NCBI RefSeq assembly: GCF_000423885.1
Contig: NZ_AUIV01000013.1
Span: 55,349 to 119,348 of the forward strand
Direction of reading: 5' to 3'
From: Thermomonas fusca DSM 15424
GTDB lineage: Bacteria > Pseudomonadota > Gammaproteobacteria > Xanthomonadales > Xanthomonadaceae
Length of the DNA: 64,000 nucleotides
Shown: one piece after another, positions 25,213-33,134 of the stretch
Layout of the letters: every line of letters starts with the position of its first letter
How positions within the stretch are numbered: the stretch's first letter is position 1
Made by a program: the position numbers and the translations under genes
The notes under the pieces: generated by a model
Database searches by the model: none
What the model was told of the DNA's origin: nothing
The model's input: only the letters and a program-made list of their open reading frames with translations

Positions 25213-25998
25213 TCACACGTTGTTGTTCAGGAACGCCAGCATCTGGTCGGTGGTGGAGATCGCCTTGGCGTTGGTTTCGTAGGCGCGCTGGGTTTCGATC
25301 ATCGACACCAGCTCTTCCACCACGTTGACGTTGGAGGCTTCCAGCGCGCCCTGGATCAGCCGGCCAAGGCCGCCGGTGCCGGGGCCGCCGGTCTGCGCCG
25401 GGCCGCTGGCGCCGGTTTCGGCAAACAGGTTCTCGCCCAGCGCCTGCAGGCCGGCCGGGTTGACGAAGTCCGCCAGGGTCAGCGCGCCGATCTGCACCGG
25501 CTGCGCCTGTCCGGCCAGCTGCACGCTGACCGTGCCGTCGGCGCCGATGGTGACGCTCTGCGCACCTTCCGGCAGCTGCAGGCCCGGCTGCACCGGGTAG
25601 CCTTCATTGGTCACCACTTCGCCCTGCGCATTGATCTGGAAGCTGCCGTCGCGGGTGTAGGCGGAGCTGCCGTCGGGCATCAGCACTTCGAAGAAGCCGC
25701 GGCCGTTGATGGCGGTGTCCAGCGCGTTGCCGGTCTGGTTCAGACTGCCTTGGGCGAACTGCTTGGCGGTGGCCGCCACCCGCACGCCGGTACCGATCTG
25801 CAGGCCGGTGGGCAGCTGGGTCTGCTCGGACGTGGCGCCGCCCGGCTGGCGGATGGTCTGGTACAGCAGGTCTTCGAAGCTGGCGCGGTCACGCTTGAAG
25901 CCGGTGGTGTTGGTGTTGGCGAGATTGTTGGAAATCACCGCCATCTTGGTCTGCTGGGCATCGAGGCCGGTCTTGGCGATCCACAGGGACTGGGTCAT
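25213..25998 (-). CDS. flgG: FlgG, distal rod protein
   Basis: A 261-aa exported rod subunit. The N-terminal rod motif reads MAVISNNLANTNTTGFKRDR after SLWIAKTGLDAQQ. The middle has AINGRGFFEVLMPDGSSAYT. The C-terminal motif EASNVNVVEELVSMIETQRA ends with YETNAKAISTTDQML. Length 260-262 is exactly that of FlgG, not FlgF. It is 45 bp after flgF. Confidence 0.97.
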   Translation of the reverse strand: MTQSLWIAKTGLDAQQTKMAVISNNLANTNTTGFKRDRASFEDLLYQTIRQPGGATSEQTQLPTGLQIGTGVRVAATAKQFAQGSLNQTGNALDTAINGRGFFEVLMPDGSSAYTRDGSFQINAQGEVVTNEGYPVQPGLQLPEGAQSVTIGADGTVSVQLAGQAQPVQIGALTLADFVNPAGLQALGENLFAETGASGPAQTGGPGTGGLGRLIQGALEASNVNVVEELVSMIETQRAYETNAKAISTTDQMLAFLNNNV

Positions 25999-26043
25999 GG
26001 CGTGTGTCCTTTCAATTCAATTCGGGGATGCAAGGCGCTGCGG

Positions 26044-26790
26044 TCAGCGCATCGACACCAGCGAAGCACTGGCGCGCGCGTTCTCGTCTGCACGCTGCAA
26101 GAGCTGTACCTGCATTTCGAACTTGCGCGCCAGTTCGATCATCGACACCAGCGCATCGGCCGGGCGGACATTGCTGTCCTCCAGCGTCCCGGAGGTCAGC
26201 GACGCCCCGGTGGCCGGCTGCGGGGTGAATCCGGTGCGTGGGCGCAGCAGGCCGTCGTCGCCGCGTTCCAGTTCGGTGGTCTTGGCCGTCACCAGCTGCA
26301 GGCGACCCGCCTCGGCGATGGTGGAGGGCGGCTGGCCCTGCGGAACAATGGAAATGGTGCCGTCGCCGGCGATGTCCAGACTCTGGCTGGGCGGGATCGC
26401 CAGCGGCGCGCCGTCCGCGCCCAGCACCAGCTGGCCGCTGGCGGTGGACAGCAGGCCGTTGGCATTGATGGTGAGGTCGCCGGCGCGGGTGTAGGCGGTG
26501 GCGCCGTTGCCGTCCTGCACCGCCAGCCAGCGCTCCTGGTGCAGGGCGATGTCGAGCGGGTTGCCGGTCTGCCGGATCGCGCCCATGCGGGCGTCGATGC
26601 CCAGCGTGCGCGCTTCGGTGGCCACACGCGAGGGATAGCCCGGGCCTTCGATGGGCTTGGCCGCGGTGGCTTCCAGGGTGGCCTGGAAACCCACCCGGTC
26701 GGCATTGGCGAGGTTGTTGGCCACGGTGGCCTGGCCGCGCAGCATGGCGCTGGCACCGGTCATCGCAACGTAAAGGGCTCGGTCGGTCAT
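26044..26790 (-). CDS. flgF: FlgF, proximal rod protein
   Basis: A 248-aa exported rod subunit. It begins MTDRALYVAMTGASAMLRGQ followed by ATVANNLANADRVGFQATLE, and ends with the DALVSMIELARKFEMQVQLL rod motif. FlgF is normally about 245-250 aa. A strong GGAGG is present 6 bp before ATG 26790. A GC-rich hairpin separates it from flgE. Confidence 0.95.
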   Translation of the reverse strand: MTDRALYVAMTGASAMLRGQATVANNLANADRVGFQATLEATAAKPIEGPGYPSRVATEARTLGIDARMGAIRQTGNPLDIALHQERWLAVQDGNGATAYTRAGDLTINANGLLSTASGQLVLGADGAPLAIPPSQSLDIAGDGTISIVPQGQPPSTIAEAGRLQLVTAKTTELERGDDGLLRPRTGFTPQPATGASLTSGTLEDSNVRPADALVSMIELARKFEMQVQLLQRADENARASASLVSMR

Positions 26791-26803
26791 GGCAGCCTCC
26801 GGT

Positions 26804-26825
26804 CGCCCCCGCGGTGGCGGGGGCG
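26804..26825 (-). repeat. Intercistronic hairpin between flgE and flgF
   Basis: A perfect 9-bp inverted repeat, CGCCCCCGC (26804-26812) and GCGGGGGCG (26817-26825), has a four-base loop, 11 bp after the flgE stop on the minus strand. It could stabilise upstream flgE mRNA or attenuate readthrough into flgFGHIJKL, since hook protein is needed in far higher amounts than rod and ring proteins. Confidence 0.65.
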
Positions 26826-26835
26826 GGGCGGTTCA

Positions 26836-28053
26836 TCAGCGGATGTTGATCACCGTCTGGGTGATCTGGTCCTGGGTCTGGATCATCTGCGCGTTGGCCT
26901 GGAAGTTGCGCTGCGCGGTGATCATGTTCACCAGCTGCTCGGTCAGGTCCACGTTGGAGGCTTCGAGGCCGCCGCCCTGGACCATGCCGAAGTCGGCGGT
27001 GCTGGCCTGGCCGCGGCGCGGCTCGCCGGAGTTGTAGGTTTCGGCCCAGACGTTGTCGCCAAGCGACTGCAGCCCCTGCGGATTGACGAAGTTGGTCATC
27101 GCCACCTGGCCCAGCGGCTGCACCACGCCGTTGGTGTAGCGCGCCGACACCACGCCTTCGGGGGAGGTCTCCACGCCGGTCAGGCGGCCGGTGGTATGGC
27201 CGTCCTGGGTCAGCCCCAACACGCTGAACTTGTCGCCGTACTGGGTGGAGCGGCCCAGGTCCAGCACCAGGTTCAGCGGCGCCGAGCCGTTGGTGGTGGC
27301 GTAGGCGGGCAGGCTGATCTGGCCCGGCGAGGGCGAGGTGAGCGCGCCGGTGTCGGAGTACTGCAGGGTCTGCGGGCCGCCCACCGCGTTGCCGTCGACC
27401 AGGGTATGCACCTGCCACTCGTTGGGGTTGGCGGTCTTGACGAAATACAGCGACTGGCTGTGCGCGGCGCCCAGCGAGTCGTACACCGTCACGGCGGTGG
27501 TGTGGTTGTAGCTGTTGGGATCCAGCGGATCGAACGGCGTGACCGTGGGCGCGGTGGCCGCGGCGGGCAGGTTGGTTTCCACGGTGACGTTGCCGGTGGC
27601 GGCGGGCGGCGCGTCGCCGGTGGGCAGCTGCAGGTCGCCCATGCGGCCGGTGTCGAAGCCGCCTGCGGTGTTCGGCAGGAACACCTGCAGGCGATGGCCA
27701 GCGGGGTTGACCACGTAACCCTCGCGGTCGGCGCCGAAGTTGCCGGCGCGCGAGTAGACCGTTGCGCCGTTGTTGGTGAGTGTGAAGAAGCCCTGCCCGG
27801 AAATGGCCATGTCCAGCGCGCGGCCGGTGAAGTCGATGTTGCCCTGGTCGAACTGCTGGGCCACCGCCTGCATGCGTACGCCGGCGCCGGTGGCGGCGCT
27901 GGACAGGCCGTAGGCCGATACCGCGAACAGATCGCCGAACTCCGCGCGCGACTGCTTGAAGCCGGTGGTGTTGACGTTGGCGATGTTGTTCGAGGTGACG
28001 TTGAGGTCCTGGCTGGCGGCGTTCATGCCGCTGACGGAGATGCGAAAGCTCAT
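26836..28053 (-). CDS. flgE: FlgE, flagellar hook protein
   Basis: A 405-aa exported hook subunit. The N-terminal rod-type motif is DLNVTSNNIANVNTTGFKQS. The middle D1/D2 domain includes AISGQGFFTLTNNGATVYSR and HTTAVTVYDSLGAAHSQSLY. The C-terminal EASNVDLTEQLVNMITAQRN and FQANAQMIQTQDQITQTVIN complete it. It lies downstream of flgD, the hook cap, after 31 bp. Confidence 0.96.
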   Translation of the reverse strand: MSFRISVSGMNAASQDLNVTSNNIANVNTTGFKQSRAEFGDLFAVSAYGLSSAATGAGVRMQAVAQQFDQGNIDFTGRALDMAISGQGFFTLTNNGATVYSRAGNFGADREGYVVNPAGHRLQVFLPNTAGGFDTGRMGDLQLPTGDAPPAATGNVTVETNLPAAATAPTVTPFDPLDPNSYNHTTAVTVYDSLGAAHSQSLYFVKTANPNEWQVHTLVDGNAVGGPQTLQYSDTGALTSPSPGQISLPAYATTNGSAPLNLVLDLGRSTQYGDKFSVLGLTQDGHTTGRLTGVETSPEGVVSARYTNGVVQPLGQVAMTNFVNPQGLQSLGDNVWAETYNSGEPRRGQASTADFGMVQGGGLEASNVDLTEQLVNMITAQRNFQANAQMIQTQDQITQTVINIR

Positions 28054-28084
28054 GGTGCGCTCCTTGGAAAGGGTTGGACGGCGG

Positions 28085-28756
28085 TCAGCCGATGCGACGG
28101 ACGGAAGACAGGGGGATGCTGCCGAGGCCGGCGAGGTTCAGGACCAGCCCGGTCGGCTCGATCGAAACGCTGTCGATGCGTGCGGCCATCCGCACGCCCA
28201 GCGCTTCGCTGGCATCGCCGCTGCCGCTGCTGGCGCGGAAGGTGTAGGTGCCGGCGGGCAGCGCGTCGCCGTCGCTGTCCTTGCCGTCCCAGGCGAACTG
28301 CACCGGGCCGGCGCCGGCGGCTTCGACACTGATTCGGCGCACGACCTGGCCACCGGCACCCACGACTTCCAGCTGCACCGGGCCGGCGTGGGTGGCGACG
28401 ATCTCGCCGCTGGCGCCCGCGCCCTCGGCCAGGCTCACCTTGTCCACTTCCACCAGCGCGTCGCGGCCGACCAGGCTGGCGGCGCGCAGCGACTGGTCGT
28501 TTTCCATCACGCTGGCCATGGCGGACATCGCCTGCTGCATGTTCTCGATGCCCTGCACGGTGGAGAACTGCGCCAGCTGGCCCAGGAACTCGTTGCCCTT
28601 GAGCGGGTTCAGCGGGTCCTGGTTCTTCATCTGCTCGGTCATCAGGCGCAGGAAGTCGGCCTGACCCATGCTGTCGGTCTTGCCATTGCTGGCGGTCGGG
28701 AAGGCGTACTGCGCGTAGGCGCTGTCGTTGCCCGTTGCGGGAGTCACGGTACTCAT
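28085..28756 (-). CDS. flgD: FlgD, hook-capping scaffold protein
   Basis: A 223-aa transient cap needed for FlgE polymerisation. The N-terminal FlgD motif is MGQADFLRLMTEQMKNQDPL, then NEFLGQLAQFSTVQGIENMQ. The C-terminal half has FlgD Ig/Tudor-like domains with VQFAWDGKDSDGDALPAGTY. Length is typical. It is 2 bp after flgC. Confidence 0.96.
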   Translation of the reverse strand: MSTVTPATGNDSAYAQYAFPTASNGKTDSMGQADFLRLMTEQMKNQDPLNPLKGNEFLGQLAQFSTVQGIENMQQAMSAMASVMENDQSLRAASLVGRDALVEVDKVSLAEGAGASGEIVATHAGPVQLEVVGAGGQVVRRISVEAAGAGPVQFAWDGKDSDGDALPAGTYTFRASSGSGDASEALGVRMAARIDSVSIEPTGLVLNLAGLGSIPLSSVRRIG

Positions 28757-28758
28757 GT

Positions 28759-29166
28759 TCAGCGGCCCATGTTGAGGGTGGCGACGGCCAATTCCTTGGC
28801 GCTGTTGAAGACCTCCACGTTGGCCTGGTAACTGCGCGAGGCGGAGATCATGTCCACCATCTGCGCCACCGGGTCCACGTCGGGGGCATAGACATAGCCC
28901 TGCGGGTCGGCCAGCGGGTTGCCGGGGTCGTAGCGGCGGATCGGAGCGGCGTCGCTTTCGCGCACTTCCAGCACCTGTACCCCGGCCAGCGCCGGGTCTG
29001 CCGCCAGCGGCTCGGCGGAAAACACCGGCTGCTTGGCGCGGTAGGCGCCCTCCGCGGTGCCGGCCACGGTATTGGCATTGGCCAGGTTGCTGGCCACGGT
29101 GCTCAGGCGCACCGACTGCGCCTGCATGGCGGAGCCGGCGACGTCGAAAATCGGCAGGTTGCTCAT
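28759..29166 (-). CDS. flgC: FlgC, proximal rod protein
   Basis: A 135-aa exported rod subunit. It starts MSNLPIFDVAGSAMQAQSVR, then LSTVASNLANANTVAGT, and ends DMISASRSYQANVEVFNSAK followed by ELAVATLNMGR. Length is typical of FlgC (about 134-140 aa). It is 11 bp after flgB. Confidence 0.97.
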   Translation of the reverse strand: MSNLPIFDVAGSAMQAQSVRLSTVASNLANANTVAGTAEGAYRAKQPVFSAEPLAADPALAGVQVLEVRESDAAPIRRYDPGNPLADPQGYVYAPDVDPVAQMVDMISASRSYQANVEVFNSAKELAVATLNMGR

Positions 29167-29177
29167 GGCATGCCCCC

Positions 29178-29540
29178 TTACTGGCCGGTGATGGCGGTGA
29201 GCATGGTTCTCACCTTGGATTCGACGAAGGCCATGGAGGCGCGGTATTCCAGCGCGGCCTGGGCGTAGGTGGCCTGCTCGCGCTGGGTGTCCACGGTGTT
29301 GCCGTCCATGCTGGGCTGGACGCCGGGGCGCGCGTAGGTGGCCTGGTCCGCGGCTGCCCTCAGGGCATCGACGCCCTCGCCGGTGGCCGGCGACAGCGCC
29401 GCCTGCAGGGCGGTGCTGAAGTCCAGGTCGCGGGCCTGGAAGCCGGGGGTATCGGCGTTGGCCAGATTGGAAGCGAGCACCTGCAGCCGCTGCTCACGCA
29501 GCGCCAGCGCAGTACCGTGGATGCCAAGGAAATCGCTCAT
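29178..29540 (-). CDS. flgB: FlgB, proximal rod protein
   Basis: A 120-aa exported rod subunit. It begins MSDFLGIHGTALALREQRLQ, contains ASNLANADTPGFQARDLDF, and ends in RTMLTAITGQ. ATG 29540 is chosen over an upstream start that would run into the promoter. It is the first gene of the eleven-gene flgB-flgL operon behind a consensus sigma-54 site. Confidence 0.96.
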   Translation of the reverse strand: MSDFLGIHGTALALREQRLQVLASNLANADTPGFQARDLDFSTALQAALSPATGEGVDALRAAADQATYARPGVQPSMDGNTVDTQREQATYAQAALEYRASMAFVESKVRTMLTAITGQ

Positions 29541-29575
29541 GCGCCCCTCCGAGGGGGTTTGTCCGCATGAGCCGA

Positions 29576-29591
29576 TGCAACGCGTGTGCCA
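29576..29591 (-). promoter_or_regulatory. Sigma-54 promoter of flgBCDEFGHIJKL
   Basis: The minus strand reads TGGCACACGCGTTGCA, an exact match to TGGCAC-N5-TTGCA. The predicted start is near 29565, giving a leader of about 25 nt before flgB. It is the best sigma-54 match in the window. Confidence 0.92.
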
Positions 29592-29662
29592 TCGCCCCAC
29601 CAGGGGCGAATGTCCGCGCCGTCAGTTCAGATAAAAATCAATGAAAAACAATGGCTTGAAAA

Positions 29663-30583
29663 TCAGTTCCGAGAAACTTCCGCAAGCCTGCTGGTGATCC
29701 GGTCGGCCAGCTCCTGCTGCGAGTACTTTGGCACGAAGTCGTCCGCGCCCACCCGTTCGACCATCGCATGGTTGAACACACCCGACAGCGAGGTGTGCAG
29801 GAGCACGTACAGGCCGCTCAGCGCCGGGTCGCGACGGATTTCCGACGTCAGCGTGTAGCCGTCCATCGCCGGCATCTCGATATCGGAGATGACCATGCCG
29901 TAGCGCTGCACCGGATCCTGCCCGGACGCCACCATCTGCTTGAGGTGATCCAGCGCCTGCTTGCCATCGGACAGCTGGGTGCAGCCGAGGCCCAGCTGGT
30001 CCAGCACGTGGCGGATCTGGTTGCGCGCCACCCGCGAGTCGTCGACCACCAGCACCTCGCGGTTGCCGGCATGGGCGATCGGGGCGACCCGGACCTTGCT
30101 GGCCGGCGGCGGCAGCGCTTCGGCCAGCACGCTTTCCACGTCCACCAGCTGGATCAGCTCGTCGTGATAGCGGGTCACGCCGGTCAGGTAGTGCGGATCG
30201 CCGCCCAGCTCCGGCGGCGGCTGCACGTCTTCCACCGCGACATTGACGATGCGGTCCACCGCCGACACCAGGAAGCCCTGCACGCTGCGGTTGAACTCGG
30301 TCACCACCAGATAGTTGGCGGGGCCGTCGGCGGGCTGGCCGATGGCGCTGGCCAGGTCCAGCACCGGCACGCTGCGGCCACGGATATCGGCGGCGCCGAG
30401 GAACCCTGCAGGCAGCTGCGGCATGGTGAACAGCGCCGGGCGCGGCAGGACTTCCTGCACCTTGAAGACATTCACGCCAAAAAGCTGACGCCCGCCGAGG
30501 CGGAACAACAGCAGGGCCAACCGGTTATGGCCAGCCAGGCGGATGCGTTGGTCGATGCGATCGAGCAGTTGGTTGCGTTGCAT
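29663..30583 (-). CDS. cheV: CheV, chemotaxis coupling protein (CheW-REC)
   Basis: A 306-aa cytoplasmic coupling protein. A CheW-like domain (about 10-160) contains LLLFRLGGRQLFGVNVFKVQ and IRGRSVPVLDLASAIG. A receiver domain (about 180-300) has REVLVVDDSRVARNQI, the phospho-acceptor context VISDIEMPAMDGY and the switch lysine in DDFVPKYSQQEL. It couples chemoreceptors to CheA and can act as a phosphate sink. The ATG at 30583 lies only about 7 nt from the end of a sigma-28-type minus-10, so its mRNA may be leaderless. Confidence 0.95.
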   Translation of the reverse strand: MQRNQLLDRIDQRIRLAGHNRLALLLFRLGGRQLFGVNVFKVQEVLPRPALFTMPQLPAGFLGAADIRGRSVPVLDLASAIGQPADGPANYLVVTEFNRSVQGFLVSAVDRIVNVAVEDVQPPPELGGDPHYLTGVTRYHDELIQLVDVESVLAEALPPPASKVRVAPIAHAGNREVLVVDDSRVARNQIRHVLDQLGLGCTQLSDGKQALDHLKQMVASGQDPVQRYGMVISDIEMPAMDGYTLTSEIRRDPALSGLYVLLHTSLSGVFNHAMVERVGADDFVPKYSQQELADRITSRLAEVSRN

Positions 30584-30590
30584 GACGCCG

Positions 30591-30617
30591 TTGTCGGCCC
30601 GGAATGCGCCAGCTTGA
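30591..30617 (-). promoter_or_regulatory. Sigma-28 (FliA)-type promoter of cheV
   Basis: The minus strand reads TCAA, exactly 15 bases, then GCCGACAA, one mismatch from the GCCGATAA minus-10 element. The start point would fall within a base or two of the cheV ATG. It lies back to back with the flgA sigma-54 site in a 90-bp divergent region. Confidence 0.65.
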
Positions 30618-30620
30618 GTC

Positions 30621-30636
30621 CGGCATGCTTCTTGCG
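30621..30636 (+). promoter_or_regulatory. Sigma-54 promoter of flgA
   Basis: The plus strand reads CGGCATGCTTCTTGCG, with GG and GC 10 bases apart and TTGC in the minus-12 element. The predicted start is near 30647 and the flgA ATG is at 30674. Confidence 0.75.
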
Positions 30637-30673
30637 TCCGGCTGCGGGAATACCGTGTTTGCGAGAAAGCCCG

Positions 30674-31177
30674 ATGGATCGTCCCCGCCAGTTCCTCGCC
30701 TGCCTGCTGCTGGCCGCCACCGCGGCGGTCGCGGCGCAGGACGTGCAGCCGCTGCAACCGATCCGCGACGCCGCGATCTCGGCGCTGCAGGCGGACGCCT
30801 CGGCACAGGCGATGGTGGCCCCGGGGCTGCGGTTGCCGGCCTGCCGCCAGCCGCTGACAGCCAGCGCCAGCAGCCCCACGGTGGCCGACGTGCGCTGCCC
30901 GGACAGCCCCGGCTGGCGGCTGTTCGTGCCGCTGCGGCTGGGCGCCATGGCGCAGCCAGCGCGGGCGGCTGAAGAGAACCCGGCGCTGGCCGTCATGGTC
31001 AAGCGGGGCGACCCGGTGGTGCTGCGTGCCAGCCTCGGCGGCACGGAGGTGCGGATGGGCGGCAAGGCGCTGGGGCAGGCCCGCGCGGGCGGTATCCTGA
31101 ACGTCGAGAACGACAGTTCGCACCGGATCATCCGCGGCCGCCTGGCGGCCGACGGGACGGTGGAAGTGGTCAATTGA
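30674..31177 (+). CDS. flgA: FlgA, P-ring assembly chaperone (short form)
   Basis: A 167-aa periplasmic chaperone for FlgI. The signal peptide is about 1-21 (LACLLLAATAAVAA). Cysteines in LPACRQPL and VRCPDSPGW are probably disulfide-bonded, as in FlgA. The C-terminal SAF-like part has MVKRGDPVVLRASLGGTEVR and the family ending RAGGILNVENDSSHRIIRG. It is clearly shorter than the roughly 220 aa of enteric FlgA; the region between N-terminal and SAF domains is reduced. It is the first gene of flgA-flgM-flgN. Confidence 0.88.
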   Translation: MDRPRQFLACLLLAATAAVAAQDVQPLQPIRDAAISALQADASAQAMVAPGLRLPACRQPLTASASSPTVADVRCPDSPGWRLFVPLRLGAMAQPARAAEENPALAVMVKRGDPVVLRASLGGTEVRMGGKALGQARAGGILNVENDSSHRIIRGRLAADGTVEVVN

Positions 31178-31197
31178 AAATTATTCCGATATTCCCC

Positions 31198-31224
31198 TAA
31201 AGTCGCACGCTGCCCTGCCGATAG
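31198..31224 (+). promoter_or_regulatory. Sigma-28 (FliA) promoter of flgM
   Basis: TAAA (31198-31201), 15 bases, then GCCGATAG (31217-31224) match the FliA consensus at all but the last base. It lies in the flgA-flgM gap, so flgM can be made from the flgA operon and from its own late promoter, as in other flagellar systems. Confidence 0.85.
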
Positions 31225-31258
31225 AACTTGCGAGCCACTTGACCGGAGTCACATTCCC

Positions 31259-31570
31259 ATGACCACGAAAATCGAAGGCGGGCTGCCGGCGAAACCCGTG
31301 GAGGCCGCGACTGTCAATGATTCCGGCCCGGTGCGTGCCGGCGGGGCGCGGGGTGCGGCGGTCGCTGCAACTCCACCCGTGGACAGCCTGCGCCTGACCG
31401 GCCAGGCGGTGGGCCTGAAGGCGATGGCACGCGACCTGGCCTCGCCCGGCAAGCCCGACATGGCGCGGATCGAGGAGATCCGCAACGCCATCGACTCGGG
31501 TACCTACGAGATCAACCCGCAGGAAATCGCCAGCCGCCTGCTGGCGCTGGAACGCGAGCTGCTGGGATGA
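31259..31570 (+). CDS. flgM: FlgM, anti-sigma-28 factor
   Basis: A 103-aa protein that binds FliA until the hook is complete, then leaves through the export channel. A disordered Ala/Gly/Thr-rich N-terminal half is followed by the sigma-binding C-terminus with PDMARIEEIRNAIDSGTYEI and NPQEIASRLLALEREL. Length is typical. flgN follows with a 4-bp overlap. Confidence 0.94.
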   Translation: MTTKIEGGLPAKPVEAATVNDSGPVRAGGARGAAVAATPPVDSLRLTGQAVGLKAMARDLASPGKPDMARIEEIRNAIDSGTYEINPQEIASRLLALERELLG

Positions 31571-31902
31571 GTTTGGCCGTGCATCCGCTGGACGCGCTCG
31601 AATCGGCCTTGCAGGCCGAACGTCGCGCCCTGCTGGAGCACGACGTGGACGCGCTGCTGCGCTCCACCCAGGCCAAGCTGGAAGCGCTGGCCGACGCCGA
31701 GCGCAGCGCCGGCGCCGACGACATGGCCCGCGTCTCCGAGCTGCACGAACTCAACCGCGCCAACGCGGTGCTGCTGGCGCGTCGCCGCCGCGAGGTGGCG
31801 TGGACGCTGCGGCACCTTGGCCGCAGCGAGGCCAATGGCGTCTACAACGGCGCCGGCTACGCCAGCGCGCAAACCCAGTCCCGGTGGCTGGGCAGCGGAT
31901 GA
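31567..31902 (+). CDS. flgN: FlgN, chaperone for FlgK and FlgL
   Basis: A 111-aa helical protein that escorts the junction proteins FlgK and FlgL to the export gate. Typical features are LDALESALQAERRALLEHDV at the N-terminus and LHELNRANAVLLARRRREVA in the middle. The start overlaps the flgM stop (ATGA) and the next gene overlaps its own stop in the same way. Confidence 0.9.
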   Translation: MSLAVHPLDALESALQAERRALLEHDVDALLRSTQAKLEALADAERSAGADDMARVSELHELNRANAVLLARRRREVAWTLRHLGRSEANGVYNGAGYASAQTQSRWLGSG

Positions 31903-33119
31903 ACATGGACGCCGCGCCGTCCTCCCTGTGGAGCGACGACGCCATCTGGGCCGCCAGCACGGTGAAATTCGCCGTGCTGTTCCTTGACGGCGACCGGACC
32001 GTGCATGCCGCCAACCCGGCGGCGCTGGTGTTGGCCGAGAAATTGGCGCCCGGCAGCGGTCCGGAATCGCTGGTGGCGATGATGTCCGACGAAGACTGGG
32101 CCGAATCGCTGCGCCGCGGCCATTGGCAGGGCGCGGTGCGCCCGCAGTCGGCATCGCCACTGTCGCTGGAGATCCATTGCGGCCATGCCCCGAACAGCGC
32201 GCACTGCTTCATGGTGGTGCTGGACATCAGCGAACGCGGCGAGCGGCAGCGGCAATACGAAGAATTGCAGCGCACGGTCGACCGCCTGGCTAGCACCCAG
32301 GAACAGCTGCTGCAGTCGGAGAAGATGGCCTCGATCGGCCAGCTCGCGGCCGGCGTGGCCCACGAGATCAACAACCCGATCGGCTACGTCGGCTCCAACC
32401 TCGGCACCCTGCAGGACTATTCCACCGCGCTGCTGGCGCTGGTGCAGAAATACCACGAGGCGATGTTCTCGGAAGACCCGGGCGCGCGCCGCGACGAACT
32501 GCTGCAGGCGCGCCAGCGGCTGGACATCGACTACATCGTCGGCGACTTGCCCAACCTGCTGAAGGAATCGCGCGAAGGCATCGAGCGCGTGACCAAGATC
32601 GTGCAGGACCTGAAGGATTTCTCGCGGGTGGGCCGTGACCAGAAGATGCAGCCGGCCGACCTGCTGCAGGGCTTGGATTCCACCCTCAACATCGTCTGGA
32701 ACGACCTCAAGTACAAGATCCGGCTGGAAAAACACTACGGCAGCCTGCCGCCGGTGGAATGCCTGGCCTCGGAAATCAACCAGGTGTTCCTGAACCTGCT
32801 GCTCAATGCCGGCCAGGCCATCGAACAGCGCGGCACCATCGAGCTGGCCAGCGGCTGCGACGACCAGGAAGCTTGGATCAGCATCACCGACAGCGGCTGC
32901 GGCATCCCGCCGGAGGCGTTGCCGCACCTGTTCGATCCGTTCTTCACCACCAAGCCGATCGGTCGCGGCACCGGGCTGGGGCTGGCGATTTCCTACGGCA
33001 TCATCGCCAAGCACCACGGCCGCATCGACGTGTCCAGCCGGGTGGGGCAGGGCAGTACCTTCCGGGTGGTCCTGCCGATCCGCCAGCCGCGCGCCGAGCC
33101 GCCGGCGCCAACAGCCTGA
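31899..33119 (+). CDS. Cytoplasmic sensor histidine kinase
   Basis: A 406-aa soluble kinase without membrane segments. A PAS-like N-terminal domain (about 15-115) leads to a short coiled coil and the HisKA box with H155 in AAGVAHEINNPIGYVGSNL. The HATPase domain (about 265-395) has NQVFLNLLLNAGQAIEQRG (N box), ITDSGCGIP (G1) and GRGTGLGLAISYGI (G2). It is co-translated with flgN (4-bp overlap), so it is made with late flagellar proteins. It has no adjacent partner on its strand. The REC domain of the convergent GGDEF-EAL-REC protein 15 bp away is the likeliest target. Confidence 0.92.
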   Translation: MNMDAAPSSLWSDDAIWAASTVKFAVLFLDGDRTVHAANPAALVLAEKLAPGSGPESLVAMMSDEDWAESLRRGHWQGAVRPQSASPLSLEIHCGHAPNSAHCFMVVLDISERGERQRQYEELQRTVDRLASTQEQLLQSEKMASIGQLAAGVAHEINNPIGYVGSNLGTLQDYSTALLALVQKYHEAMFSEDPGARRDELLQARQRLDIDYIVGDLPNLLKESREGIERVTKIVQDLKDFSRVGRDQKMQPADLLQGLDSTLNIVWNDLKYKIRLEKHYGSLPPVECLASEINQVFLNLLLNAGQAIEQRGTIELASGCDDQEAWISITDSGCGIPPEALPHLFDPFFTTKPIGRGTGLGLAISYGIIAKHHGRIDVSSRVGQGSTFRVVLPIRQPRAEPPAPTA

Positions 33120-33134
33120 GCCCAGCGGCCCGCG

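Noticed and set aside
19141..28332. Very long open frames (over 800 codons) on the plus strand opposite flgL-flgD
   Set aside because: They are antisense to well-recognised flagellar genes; GC-rich codon usage leaves the complementary frame open. Their translations are His/Gly/Ala/Arg-rich with no domains.
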